A DNA stretch of 64,000 nucleotides from the NCBI RefSeq assembly GCF_000159135.1, contig NZ_GG667519.1, positions 265,618-329,617 of the forward strand, written 5' to 3'. A program made the position numbers and the translations under genes. This stretch comes from Corynebacterium striatum ATCC 6940. Lineage in GTDB: Bacteria; Actinomycetota; Actinomycetes; Mycobacteriales; Mycobacteriaceae. A model generated the notes under the pieces. The model searched no databases and was not told the DNA's origin. It saw only the letters and a program-made list of their open reading frames with translations. Shown here in pieces: positions 46,863 through 55,631 of the stretch; position 1 is the stretch's first letter, and each line of letters starts with the position of its first letter.

Positions 46863-46891
46863 AGGATAGAAACCGGAACGGGACATGTCAA
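46863..46891 (-). promoter_or_regulatory. Strong sigma-A-type promoter of the I36 peptide operon
   Basis: On the minus strand, -35 TTGACA (46886-46891) and -10 TATCCT (46863-46868) are spaced by exactly 17 bases. The -35 is a perfect consensus. Transcription would start near 46856 and give a 45-base leader with AAAGGA before the ATG at 46811. Confidence 0.75.
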
Positions 46892-47095
46892 GAGATTTAT
46901 ATATTTTCAATAAGAAAGTACTTTTTCGGCTTCAGTTCCAAAGTGATATGGGGTGGGGTGTCTAGAGGTATGCATGGTGCGTTTAGTGAGAAACTGAACA
47001 ATTTCTGTTGTTTGGTATATCGATTTCCGCCCGCGTTGTCGCCTCGGACACTATCCTTAAGTTTGTATTGTGCTTATCTGAAAGGATCACTCCCA

Positions 47096-50000
47096 GTGTC
47101 TGATACCGCCCACAAGTCCTTCTCTAAGATCTTGGTGGCAAACCGCGGCGAAATTGCCGTGCGCGCCTTCCGCGCTGCCTTTGAGGTCGGCTCCAAGACC
47201 GTTGCAATTTATCCAAAGGAAGACCGTAATTCCTTCCACCGCTCATTTGCCAATGAGGCAGTCCGCATCGGTACCGAGGGCCAGCCGGTCAAGGCTTACC
47301 TCGACATCGACGAGGTCATCCGCGCTGCGAAGAAGTCCGGCGCAGACGCAATCTACCCTGGTTACGGCTTCCTTTCAGAGCGCGCCGATCTAGCTCGTGC
47401 GTGCCAGGACAATGGCATCAAGTTCATCGGCCCGACCCCGGAGACCCTGGACCTGACCGGTGACAAGGCCGCCGCTGTGACCGCCGCTCAGGAAGCTGGC
47501 CTGCCGACCCTGCAGGACTCCGAGCCTTCCACTGACCCCGATGTACTGGCTGGTTACGCCAAGGACTTCACCTTCCCGGTATTTGTCAAGGCCGTCGCCG
47601 GTGGCGGCGGACGCGGCATGCGTTTCATCGAGAACGAGGCCGAGCTCAAGACCAAGTGTGCTGAGGCTTCCCGCGAGGCAGAGGCCGCCTTTGGCGACGG
47701 TCACGTCTACCTCGAGACCGCTGTCATCAAGCCCCAGCACATCGAGGTGCAGATTCTGGCTGACTCCCAGGGCAACGTCGTTCACCTCTTCGAGCGTGAC
47801 TGCTCCGTGCAGCGCCGCCACCAGAAGGTCGTCGAGATCGCTCCCGCCCCGACCCTGGATCCGCAGCTGCGTGACCGCATCTGTGCCGATGCCGTAAAGT
47901 TCTGCCAGAACATCAACTACGAGGGCGCCGGCACCGTGGAGTTCCTCGTGGATGAGAAGGGCAACCACGTCTTCATTGAGATGAACCCGCGCGTGCAGGT
48001 TGAGCACACCGTGACCGAGGAAGTCACCGGCGTGGACATAGTGAAGTCCCAGATGCAGATCGCCGCTGGTGTCTCCCTGGAGGAGCTCGGCCTGCGCCAG
48101 GAAGAGATCACCCTTACCGGCGCTGCTCTTCAGTGCCGTATCACCACTGAGGACCCAGCAAACGGCTTCCGCCCAGACACCGGCACTCTGACCACCTACC
48201 GCTCTCCGGGCGGCGCAGGCGTGCGTCTCGACGGCGCAACCGCAGTCGGTGCGGAGATTTCCCCGAACTTCGACTCCTTGCTGGTCAAGATGACCTGCCG
48301 TGGCGCTTCCTTCGAGCAGGCAGTCGCTCGCGCGCAGCGCGCGCTCAACGAGTTCACCGTGGCCGGTGTGGCTACTAACATCGGCTTCCTGCGCGCCCTG
48401 CTGCGCGAGCCTGACTTCGTGGCCACCCGCGTGGACACCGGCTTCATCCCGGAGCACCCAGACCTGCTCAAGGCTCCGCCGGCAGTGGATGAGTCTGGCC
48501 GCATCATCGACTACATCGCTGATGTCACCGTGAATAAGCCAAACGGTGAGCGCCCGACCAAGCTGCGTCCTTTCGACAAGATTCCTACCTTCGACAAGTC
48601 CCAGCCACTGCCACGCGGTTCCCGTGATGAGCTGCTGGAGCTCGGTCCGAAGAAGTGGGCTGAGAAGATTCGTGCCCAGTCCGCGCTGGCTGTCACCGAC
48701 ACCACTTTCCGCGATGCGCACCAGTCCCTGCTGGCCACCCGTGTGCGCGGTACCGACTTGGTCACCGCTGCTGAGGCTGTCGCGCGCATGACCCCGGAGC
48801 TCTTCTCCGTCGAGGCGTGGGGCGGCGCAACGTACGACGTCGCCATGCGCTTCCTCAAGGAGGACCCGTGGGTCCGCCTGGATCTGCTGCGTGAGGCAAT
48901 GCCGAACCAGAACATCCAGATGCTGCTGCGCGGCCGCAACACCGTGGGCTATTCGCCGTACTCCAACGATGTGTGCACCAGCTTCGTGCAGGAGGCCGCC
49001 AAGTCCGGCGTGGATGTCTTCCGCATCTTTGACGCACTGAACGACGTCACCCAGATGCGCCCGGCTATCGACGCCGTCCTGGAGACCAACACCACCGTGG
49101 CTGAGGTTGCTATGGCCTACTCGGGCGACATGTGCTCGCCGGGGGAGAAGCTCTACACGCTGGACTACTACCTGAAGCTGGCTGAGGAAATCGTGAACAC
49201 CGGTGCGCACGTGCTGGCCATTAAGGATATGGCTGGCCTGCTGCGTCCGGAGTCCGCTTCCAAGCTGGTCATGGCGCTACGCAAGGAATTCGACCTGCCG
49301 GTCCACGTCCACACTCACGACACCGCGGGCGGCCAGCTGGCTACTTACTACGCTGCGGCGCTCTCTGGCGCGGACATCGTCGACGGTGCTTCCGCACCGC
49401 TGGCTGGCACCACTTCGCAGCCTTCGCTGTCCGCCATCATCGCGGCGTTCTCCAACTCCTCGCGCGACACCGGCATCGATCTGCAGGCCGTCTCCGATCT
49501 CGAGCCTTACTGGGAGGCTGTCCGCCAGCTCTACCGTCCGTTTGAGAAGGGCATTCCTGGCCCGACCGGCCGTGTCTACCGCCACGAGATTCCAGGCGGC
49601 CAGCTGTCCAACCTGCGTGCGCAGGCTACCGCGCTTGGCTTGGAGGACCGTTTCGAGGTCATCGAGGACACCTATGCCGCTGTCAATGAGATGCTTGGCC
49701 GTCCGACCAAGGTGACCCCGTCCTCCAAGGTTGTTGGTGACTTGGCTCTGCACCTCGTGGGGGCGGGCGTCGATCCAGCAGACTTCGAGGCCAACCCCAC
49801 CAAGTACGACATCCCGGATTCCGTCATCGCGTTCCTCCGCGGTGAGCTCGGTACCCCTCCGGGTGGCTGGCCACCGCTGCGCGACAAGGTCCTTGAGGGC
49901 CGCGCGCCTGGCGACGTCTCCGTCAAGCCAGTACCGGAAGAGGAGAAAGCTCACCTGGTCTCCGACAACTCTGACGAGCGCCGTGCGTCCCTGAACCGAC

Positions 50001-50527
50001 TGCTCTTCCCGAAGCAGTTCGAGGAGTTCAATGAGTTCCGCCGCACCTTTGGCAACACTGAGGCGCTCACGGACACCGTCTTCCTCTACGGCTTGGAAGA
50101 GGGCAACGACTACATCGTCCACTACTTCCCGGAGGGCTCTAACGACCGTGCGGATCTCAAGACGATCACGCTTCGTCTCGACGCCCTCGGCGAGCCGGAT
50201 GAGAAGGGCATGCGCAACGTTGTGCTCAACGTCAATGGCCAGATTCGCCCGATGAAGGTCCGCGACAACAACGTGGAGTCCTCCGTGGCCACCGTGGAGA
50301 AGGCCGACCCGTCCAACGACGGCCACGTGGCCGCGCCGTTCGCGGGCGTGGTCAACGCCACCGTGAAGGCTGGCGACGAGGTCAAGGCCGGCGACCAAGT
50401 CGCCGTCATCGAGGCCATGAAGATGGAAGCCTCCATCTCCGCAACCAAGGACGGCAAGGTCGAGCGCGTAGCCATCGGCCAGGCCACCAAGGTCGAAGGT
50501 GGCGACCTCATCGTGGTCATTAACTAA
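47096..50527 (+). CDS. pyc: Pyruvate carboxylase
   Basis: 1143 residues from the GTG at 47096 (AAAGGA upstream); the frame extends to 46859 but that part lacks family sequence, and known corynebacterial Pyc are ~1140 residues. Order of domains: biotin carboxylase ([17 protein letters not shown] at the start, GGGGRGMR ATP loop near 165), carboxyltransferase (DTTFRDAHQSLLATR near 550) and C-terminal biotinyl domain with the AMKME lysine near 1105. Converts pyruvate, bicarbonate and ATP to oxaloacetate; replenishes the TCA cycle, next to methylcitrate genes that also need oxaloacetate. Confidence 0.97.
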   Translation: MSDTAHKSFSKILVANRGEIAVRAFRAAFEVGSKTVAIYPKEDRNSFHRSFANEAVRIGTEGQPVKAYLDIDEVIRAAKKSGADAIYPGYGFLSERADLARACQDNGIKFIGPTPETLDLTGDKAAAVTAAQEAGLPTLQDSEPSTDPDVLAGYAKDFTFPVFVKAVAGGGGRGMRFIENEAELKTKCAEASREAEAAFGDGHVYLETAVIKPQHIEVQILADSQGNVVHLFERDCSVQRRHQKVVEIAPAPTLDPQLRDRICADAVKFCQNINYEGAGTVEFLVDEKGNHVFIEMNPRVQVEHTVTEEVTGVDIVKSQMQIAAGVSLEELGLRQEEITLTGAALQCRITTEDPANGFRPDTGTLTTYRSPGGAGVRLDGATAVGAEISPNFDSLLVKMTCRGASFEQAVARAQRALNEFTVAGVATNIGFLRALLREPDFVATRVDTGFIPEHPDLLKAPPAVDESGRIIDYIADVTVNKPNGERPTKLRPFDKIPTFDKSQPLPRGSRDELLELGPKKWAEKIRAQSALAVTDTTFRDAHQSLLATRVRGTDLVTAAEAVARMTPELFSVEAWGGATYDVAMRFLKEDPWVRLDLLREAMPNQNIQMLLRGRNTVGYSPYSNDVCTSFVQEAAKSGVDVFRIFDALNDVTQMRPAIDAVLETNTTVAEVAMAYSGDMCSPGEKLYTLDYYLKLAEEIVNTGAHVLAIKDMAGLLRPESASKLVMALRKEFDLPVHVHTHDTAGGQLATYYAAALSGADIVDGASAPLAGTTSQPSLSAIIAAFSNSSRDTGIDLQAVSDLEPYWEAVRQLYRPFEKGIPGPTGRVYRHEIPGGQLSNLRAQATALGLEDRFEVIEDTYAAVNEMLGRPTKVTPSSKVVGDLALHLVGAGVDPADFEANPTKYDIPDSVIAFLRGELGTPPGGWPPLRDKVLEGRAPGDVSVKPVPEEEKAHLVSDNSDERRASLNRLLFPKQFEEFNEFRRTFGNTEALTDTVFLYGLEEGNDYIVHYFPEGSNDRADLKTITLRLDALGEPDEKGMRNVVLNVNGQIRPMKVRDNNVESSVATVEKADPSNDGHVAAPFAGVVNATVKAGDEVKAGDQVAVIEAMKMEASISATKDGKVERVAIGQATKVEGGDLIVVIN

Positions 50528-50550
50528 TCGGCTATAAGCTGTCAACAGAA

Positions 50551-50600
50551 GAGCGCCCCTCCCGCTGACCTTTGAAGCGTCGGCGGGAAGGGCGCTCTAT
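50551..50600 (+). terminator. Terminator of pyc, possibly bidirectional with the GNAT gene
   Basis: GAGCGCCC (50551-50558) pairs with GGGCGCTC (50590-50597), extended by CCCGC/GCGGG inside, giving a stem of over 12 pairs. A modest T-rich tail (TATTCT) follows. It lies between convergent pyc and GNAT genes. Confidence 0.7.
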
Positions 50601-50616
50601 TCTGCGCGGTTGCAAC

Positions 50617-51180
50617 CTAGTGGGCGAAGTACTTGACCATGGTGGGCGCCTCCGAATTACCGGGGACGGTGATGTCTTCGAAGCCTTCGGATTCGTAGAG
50701 CTTGCGGGCGCCAGGGTTCTTGGGGTCGACCCACAGTGCAATCGCGGGGGCCTCTTGGGCCGCAGCGAGGTCGCAAATGTTGCGCAGCAGGCGGCGGCCT
50801 ACGCCTAAGCCACGGTAGCGGTATTCCACCGCGATGAATAGCTCGGGGATTTCCTCTGGGTCAAAACGGGTTGCCCACTGGGATTCGTCGAAAGGCTCTG
50901 CTTCCGGGTTACCCAGGTACGCCGCACCTTTGCGCGCACCGGTGTAGTAGCGCAGCCACGCACCGCCCATCGGTACGTTATGACTGGAAACGGCGATGCA
51001 GCCGCCGTCGACAAGCGGCGACCATTCGTCGATGTACAGGCCCACGTCTGCCGTGTGGAAGTCAGGGACGGCAGCCTCTTCGTCGCCCAAAACATCAGCG
51101 AGGAAGAGCAGACGGGACAGGTAGGTCCGGTCTGGCTCCTTGGCCAGCCGGACCCCATAAGCAGAGTCGTTGGCAGTCAT
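50617..51180 (-). CDS. GNAT family N-acetyltransferase
   Basis: 187 residues. The acetyl-CoA-binding motif is VEYRYRGLGVGRRLL (R/Q-x-x-G-x-G/A form), followed by IALWVDPKNPGARKLYESEGF, the usual end of the GNAT core. No signal peptide. The substrate is unknown. It lies 18 bases before the accBC stop on the same strand, i.e. upstream of accBC's end in map order but transcribed first from its own start at 51180 after accBC, suggesting co-transcription behind accBC. Confidence 0.88.
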   Translation of the reverse strand: MTANDSAYGVRLAKEPDRTYLSRLLFLADVLGDEEAAVPDFHTADVGLYIDEWSPLVDGGCIAVSSHNVPMGGAWLRYYTGARKGAAYLGNPEAEPFDESQWATRFDPEEIPELFIAVEYRYRGLGVGRRLLRNICDLAAAQEAPAIALWVDPKNPGARKLYESEGFEDITVPGNSEAPTMVKYFAH

Positions 51181-51198
51181 TCCACCGACTCTAGTGAG

Positions 51199-52968
51199 CT
51201 ATTTGATCTCCAGCAATGGGGTGCCCTTGTTGATCTGGGCGCCCTGCTCCACAGCGAGGCCGGTCACGGTGCCGGACTTGTGGGCCTTGACTGGGTTTTC
51301 CATCTTCATGGCCTCGAGGATGAGCACGACGTCGCCTTCTGCGACCTCCTGGCCCTCCTCGACGTTGACCTTGATGACGGTGCCCTGCATTGGTGCCACG
51401 ACGGCGTCGCCAGACGCAGCGGCCTTGGCGCCGCCACCGCGACGCTTCTTGGACTTCTTGCGCGGAGAACCGCCACCGAAGATGAGGTTGGACGGCAGCG
51501 CAATCTCAATGCGGCGGCCAGCGACCTCAACCACGAACTTCTGGGCTGGGTCTGCATCGTCCTCAGCCGGAGCATCTGGGTCGACGTACGCAGGCAGCTC
51601 GCCCACCCACTCTTCTTCAATCCACTTGGTGTAGACATCGAAGGACCCGTTCTCAGCGGTAAACGCAGGGTCGCTCACGATGGCCTGGTGGAAAGGAATG
51701 ACGGTCGGAAGGCCCTCGACGGTGTACTCCGACAGGGCGCGGCGTGCGCGCTGCAGCGCGGTCTCGCGGTCTTGACCCCAGACGATGAGCTTGGCCAGCA
51801 TGGAGTCGAACTGGCCACCGATGACGGAGCCTTCACGCACGCCGGAATCCACACGCACGCCTGGGCCTGCTGGCTCTGCATACTTGACGACGTTGCCCGG
51901 TGCCGGCATGAAGCCAGCCGCAGCGTCCTCGCCGTTGATGCGGAACTCGAATGCGTGGCCGCGCGGGGTTGGGTCCTCGGTGAAGGAAAGCTTGCCACCC
52001 TCTGCGATGTTGAACTGCTCGCGCACGAGGTCGAGGCCGGTGGTCTCCTCGGAAACCGGGTGCTCGACCTGCAGACGGGTATTGACCTCAAGGAAGGAGA
52101 TGAGACCGTCGGAGCCAACGAGGTACTCGACGGTACCTGCGCCGTAGTAGCCTGCCTCGCGGCAAATGCGCTTAGCGGACTCGTGGATGGAAGCGCGCTG
52201 CTCGTCGGTGAGGAACGGCGCTGGTGCTTCCTCCACTAACTTCTGGAAGCGGCGCTGCAGGGAGCAGTCGCGGGTGCCCACGACGACGACGTTGCCGTGC
52301 TGGTCAGCTAGGACCTGGGCCTCAACGTGGCGAGCCTTGTCGAGGTAGCGCTCGACGAAGCATTCGCCGCGGCCGAATGCTGCGGTGGCCTCACGGGTAG
52401 CGGAGTCGAAGAGCTCTGCGACCTCGTCGCGGTTGTAGGCAACCTTCATACCGCGTCCGCCGCCGCCGAAGGCAGCCTTGATAGCGATAGGCAGGCCATG
52501 CTCGTCGGCGAAGGCCTCAACCTCGGCGGCATCCTTGACCGGGTCTGGGGTGCCTGGCGCCATTGGGGCGTCGGCGCGCTCGGCGATGTGGCGGGCAGTG
52601 ACCTTGTCGCCCAAGTCGCGGATGGACTGTGGGGAAGGGCCGATCCAGATGAGGCCTGCGTCGATGACAGCCTGGGCGAAGTCGGCGTTCTCAGACAAGA
52701 AGCCGTAGCCCGGGTGAATGGCGTTGGCGCCGGACTTTTCTGCGGCGTCGAGAATCTTGTCAAAGACAAGGTAGGACTCGGCGGAATTTTGGCCGCCGAG
52801 GGCGAAAGCCTCGTCTGCCAAAGCTACGAAAGGCGCGTCGGCGTCTGGCTCTGCATACACAGCGACGGAGGCGATGCCAGCGTCGCGCGCGGCGCGGATC
52901 ACGCGGACTGCAATCTCACCGCGGTTAGCAACTAGCACCTTGGTGATCTTCTTGGTTTCAACTGCCAC
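51199..52968 (-). CDS. accBC: Acyl-CoA carboxylase alpha subunit (biotin carboxylase plus biotin carrier)
   Basis: 589 residues from the GTG at 52968 ([18 protein letters not shown]), placed nine bases after AGGAGG; the open frame to 53022 is not needed. Biotin carboxylase domain with the GGGGRGMK loop near residue 165, and a C-terminal biotin carrier with the biotinylated Lys in [11 protein letters not shown] Lys/Arg-rich linker ([12 protein letters not shown]) joins them. It carboxylates biotin for several beta chains (DtsR1, DtsR2 and the mycolate AccD proteins), making malonyl-CoA and long-chain acyl malonates. Both beta subunits and the epsilon subunit are encoded 6-10 kb away. Confidence 0.96.
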   Translation of the reverse strand: MAVETKKITKVLVANRGEIAVRVIRAARDAGIASVAVYAEPDADAPFVALADEAFALGGQNSAESYLVFDKILDAAEKSGANAIHPGYGFLSENADFAQAVIDAGLIWIGPSPQSIRDLGDKVTARHIAERADAPMAPGTPDPVKDAAEVEAFADEHGLPIAIKAAFGGGGRGMKVAYNRDEVAELFDSATREATAAFGRGECFVERYLDKARHVEAQVLADQHGNVVVVGTRDCSLQRRFQKLVEEAPAPFLTDEQRASIHESAKRICREAGYYGAGTVEYLVGSDGLISFLEVNTRLQVEHPVSEETTGLDLVREQFNIAEGGKLSFTEDPTPRGHAFEFRINGEDAAAGFMPAPGNVVKYAEPAGPGVRVDSGVREGSVIGGQFDSMLAKLIVWGQDRETALQRARRALSEYTVEGLPTVIPFHQAIVSDPAFTAENGSFDVYTKWIEEEWVGELPAYVDPDAPAEDDADPAQKFVVEVAGRRIEIALPSNLIFGGGSPRKKSKKRRGGGAKAAASGDAVVAPMQGTVIKVNVEEGQEVAEGDVVLILEAMKMENPVKAHKSGTVTGLAVEQGAQINKGTPLLEIK

Positions 52969-53061
52969 GGCAGAAACCCTCCTGATAAAACTCGAATTGG
53001 ACTGTCCACTATTCTTGCACACAAAAACATGAGAAAACCGTCAGGTTCCGGTTTTGTTTCC

Positions 53062-53092
53062 AAAAATAATCCCGCACCAGCGTGGATGCGGG
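53062..53092 (-). terminator. Terminator of the sulfurtransferase gene
   Basis: CCCGCA (53071-53076) pairs with TGCGGG (53087-53092). On the minus strand it is followed by ATTATTTTTG. A second small hairpin, AAAACCG-TCAGGTTC-CGGTTTT, lies just beyond at 53034-53055. Confidence 0.65.
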
Positions 53093-53139
53093 AAAATGCG
53101 GCGTGTTGAGTGCGCAAGTATGATGCTTCTCGCTATCGA

Positions 53140-54003
53140 TTAACCTTCGATAGGCATGCGGATCATGTTGCCCCATTCGGCCCAGGAGCCGTCGTAGACC
53201 TTGGCGTCCTTGAACCCAAGGAGGAAGGTCAAGACAAACCAGGTGTGCGCAGCCTGTGCGCCGACGTGGGAGTAGAGGACGGTCTCGGAAGCAGGTTCCA
53301 GCTCGCCGTAGTTTACGTTGAGCTCGGAAAGCGCGCGGAAGCAGCCGTTGGGGTAGACCGCGCGGTCCCACTCTAGGTTCACGGCGCCTGGGATGTGGCC
53401 GTGGCGCATGGTGGTGCCGTATGCGGAGTCGCCGTTGGGGGACTCGTGGGTGGCCTCGCCAAAGAACTCCTCCGGCGTGCGGGTGTCTACGAGTTTTGCG
53501 GTCGTGCCGCGAACTTGGTCCACAAAGATGCGGTAAGTCTCGTCGTTGCGCTCTACCTCTGGGTAATCAGACTCTGGGAAGTCGGGAACCATAAAAGAGG
53601 TGTCGCGCTCTTCGGTAACCCAAGCATCTCGGCCACCGTCGAGGAGACGGACGTCCGGGTGGCCGTAAAGCTCAAATACCCACAGGGCGTAGGCGGCCCA
53701 CCAGTTGGCTTTGTCGCCGTAGATAACCACAGTGTCATCGCGCTTGATTCCTTTGTCGCGCATGAGCTGTGCGAAGCCTTCCGCGCTGACGATGTCGCGG
53801 GTAACGGGGTCCAGTAGCTCCGTCTGGAAGTTGATGCGGGAGGCGGTGGGCACGTGGCCGATGTCGTAGAGGAGGGAATCCTCGTCAACCTCGATTACGC
53901 GTAGGCCTTTAATGCCTAGGCGGGCCGATAGCCAGGGTGCAGATACGAGACGTTCTGGGTGTGCATACTCTTGGAACGGAGGATTGGGATCGAACTCGGC
54001 CAT
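53140..54003 (-). CDS. Rhodanese-type sulfurtransferase with Ser in place of catalytic Cys
   Basis: 287 residues, two rhodanese domains as in ThtR/SseA. The second domain's active loop reads YSHVGAQAAHTW: Ser245 stands where the family has the persulfide-forming Cys (usually YCRIGERSSHTW). The codon is TCC, clear in the DNA. Other hallmark parts (VIYGDKANWWAAYALW, LVDTRTPEEFFG, YDGSWAEWGN) are well kept. With no Cys in the loop, thiosulfate:cyanide transfer is not expected; it may be a binding or regulatory protein. The only other Cys is Cys221. The gene keeps its usual place next to accBC. Confidence 0.85.
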   Translation of the reverse strand: MAEFDPNPPFQEYAHPERLVSAPWLSARLGIKGLRVIEVDEDSLLYDIGHVPTASRINFQTELLDPVTRDIVSAEGFAQLMRDKGIKRDDTVVIYGDKANWWAAYALWVFELYGHPDVRLLDGGRDAWVTEERDTSFMVPDFPESDYPEVERNDETYRIFVDQVRGTTAKLVDTRTPEEFFGEATHESPNGDSAYGTTMRHGHIPGAVNLEWDRAVYPNGCFRALSELNVNYGELEPASETVLYSHVGAQAAHTWFVLTFLLGFKDAKVYDGSWAEWGNMIRMPIEG

Positions 54004-54391
54004 GGTTCGCCTACCTTTCTATGAAGGGGATTTTGGTTAGGCATGTTTAGTCAAATCAACTTTAACGCGAAAACCTCTAGATTGGTCACCCAGTGCCCCT
54101 ACTGTGTCGTTGGATACATTCTTGGCCTACTGTGCATGAGTCGAAACTACTGGTTATAACAAGTGTGCAGGTCAAGCCCTAAAAATGATTTCTGAGCGGC
54201 GAAAATGACCGGGGTTAAGGCGGGGTTAGCAAGCGAGCGCAGGGTCAAATACTGCGATATTTTTAAAACGTGGTGCGGTGCAGAACGCTGCATATTCACT
54301 CTCTAATTCTCGTTAAATATGGCGGGCCAGAGCAGTAGTGGCCCTGTGTGCCGGACCAATACCCACAAACCCCAAACGAAAGGGAATTGCT
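54004..54391. other. Gene-free stretch between the sulfurtransferase and ATP-grasp genes
   Basis: 388 bases between divergent genes, AT-rich and without a credible ORF. At 54032-54050 there is a half-good DtxR-like site: the left half (GGTTAGGC) fits but the right half does not, 12 of 19 in all. TGCAGAACGCTGCA near 54280 is a small inverted repeat. No confident -35/-10 pair was found for either gene. Confidence 0.4.
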
Positions 54392-55444
54392 GTGCATAAG
54401 GCAATCGTCGTCTTCGAGGTCGAGGGCGGATCTGACAAGCAGCTCAACGGTCACCGCAAGGACACCATGCCTATCGTCGACTCCATTAAGGAAGCCGGCT
54501 GGCACTCCGAGGTCGTGTTCTTCCGCCCAGAGTGGTCCGAGCGCATCTTCGAGTACGTCTCTGAGAACTTTGACGCTTACATCTCCCGCGTGAACCCAGG
54601 CAACATCCCGGGTGGCGAGAAGGGCTATTTCGACCTGTTGACCAAGCTCTCTGAGGCTGGCCTGGTAGGCATGTCCACTCCTTACGAGATGATGGCATAT
54701 GGCGCAAAGGATGCGCTGGTCAAGCTCAACGACACTGAACTAGTCCCGGCTGACACCGCGGCTTATTACGACGTTGAGTCTTTCCACAACACCTTCCCGA
54801 CCTCCATCTCCTACGGTGAGCGCGTTCTTAAGCAGAACCGCGGCTCGACCGGTGAGGGCATCTGGCGCGTCCAGATTGAGGACAAGTCCCTTGAAGTAAC
54901 TCCGGGCACCGCGCTTCCGCTGGACACCAAGCTCAAGTGCACCGAGGCTGTGGACAACCACACCGAGGTTCGCGAGCTCGGCGAGTTCATGGACTTCTGC
55001 GACCAGTACATTATCGGTGACAACGGCATGCTCGTCGATATGCGCTTCATGCCGCGCATCGTTGAGGGCGAGATCCGCATTCTTCTCGTTGGTCCGGATC
55101 CAGTATTCGTGGTCCACAAGAAGCCAGCTGAAGGCGGCGATAACTTCTCCGCTACCTTGTTCTCCGGTGCGAAGTACACCTACGACAAGCCAGAGGCTTG
55201 GCAGAGCTTGGTTGACATGTTCGCAGAGGTTCGCCCTGTCATCGCTGAGAAGCTCGGCGGCGACAACATTCCGCTTATCTGGACTGCTGACTTCATGCTT
55301 GCCGACGGCGAGAATGGCGAGGACACCTATGTTCTCGGCGAGATTAACTGCTCCTGCGTTGGCTTCACCTCTGAGCTCGACATGGGCATCCAGGAGAAGG
55401 TTGCAGCTGAGGCAATCAAGCGCGTGGAAGCAAAGCACGCTTAA
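54392..55444 (+). CDS. ATP-grasp protein of the Cj0069 type
   Basis: 350 residues from a GTG at 54392 with AAAGGG upstream. The ATP-grasp core shows VLKQNRGSTGEGIWRV (phosphate-binding loop), IVEGEIRILLVG and a C-terminal metal-binding VLGEINCSCVGF with Glu and Asn. Such proteins join a carboxylate and an amine with ATP, but the Cj0069 group has no proven reaction. The N-terminus KAIVVFEVEGGSDKQLNGHR is a typical pre-ATP-grasp fold. Its own terminator follows, so it is a single-gene unit. Confidence 0.8.
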   Translation: MHKAIVVFEVEGGSDKQLNGHRKDTMPIVDSIKEAGWHSEVVFFRPEWSERIFEYVSENFDAYISRVNPGNIPGGEKGYFDLLTKLSEAGLVGMSTPYEMMAYGAKDALVKLNDTELVPADTAAYYDVESFHNTFPTSISYGERVLKQNRGSTGEGIWRVQIEDKSLEVTPGTALPLDTKLKCTEAVDNHTEVRELGEFMDFCDQYIIGDNGMLVDMRFMPRIVEGEIRILLVGPDPVFVVHKKPAEGGDNFSATLFSGAKYTYDKPEAWQSLVDMFAEVRPVIAEKLGGDNIPLIWTADFMLADGENGEDTYVLGEINCSCVGFTSELDMGIQEKVAAEAIKRVEAKHA

Positions 55445-55472
55445 GGTATAGCCATAAATCAGCTTTATCTTC

Positions 55473-55517
55473 AATAACTCCGTAGTCTCCAACAGGGAGG
55501 GTACGGGGTTATTTTTG
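55473..55517 (+). terminator. Rho-independent terminator of the ATP-grasp gene
   Basis: AATAACTCCGTA (55473-55484) pairs with TACGGGGTTATT (55502-55513), one G-T pair, and the stem runs into TTTTTG. Confidence 0.85.
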
Positions 55518-55631
55518 TACTCATAACAAGGGGAGTGGTCCCCATTGGGCTGCCGATTGGTTTTATCTGTTGTATTTTCAAGTGTGCGTGATTTAAGACG
55601 CAGTTAAGTAATCGAAAGGAAAATCTCGCTT

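Noticed and set aside
46859..47095. N-terminal extension of pyc
   Set aside because: The extra 79 residues lack family sequence and overlap the I36 promoter region; the GTG at 47096 gives the standard length.
47390..49210. 606-residue minus-strand open frame within pyc
   Set aside because: Antisense to a clear pyruvate carboxylase and with no recognisable domain or ribosome site.
50980..52239. 419-residue plus-strand open frame over accBC
   Set aside because: Shadow of accBC and the GNAT gene with no domain signal.
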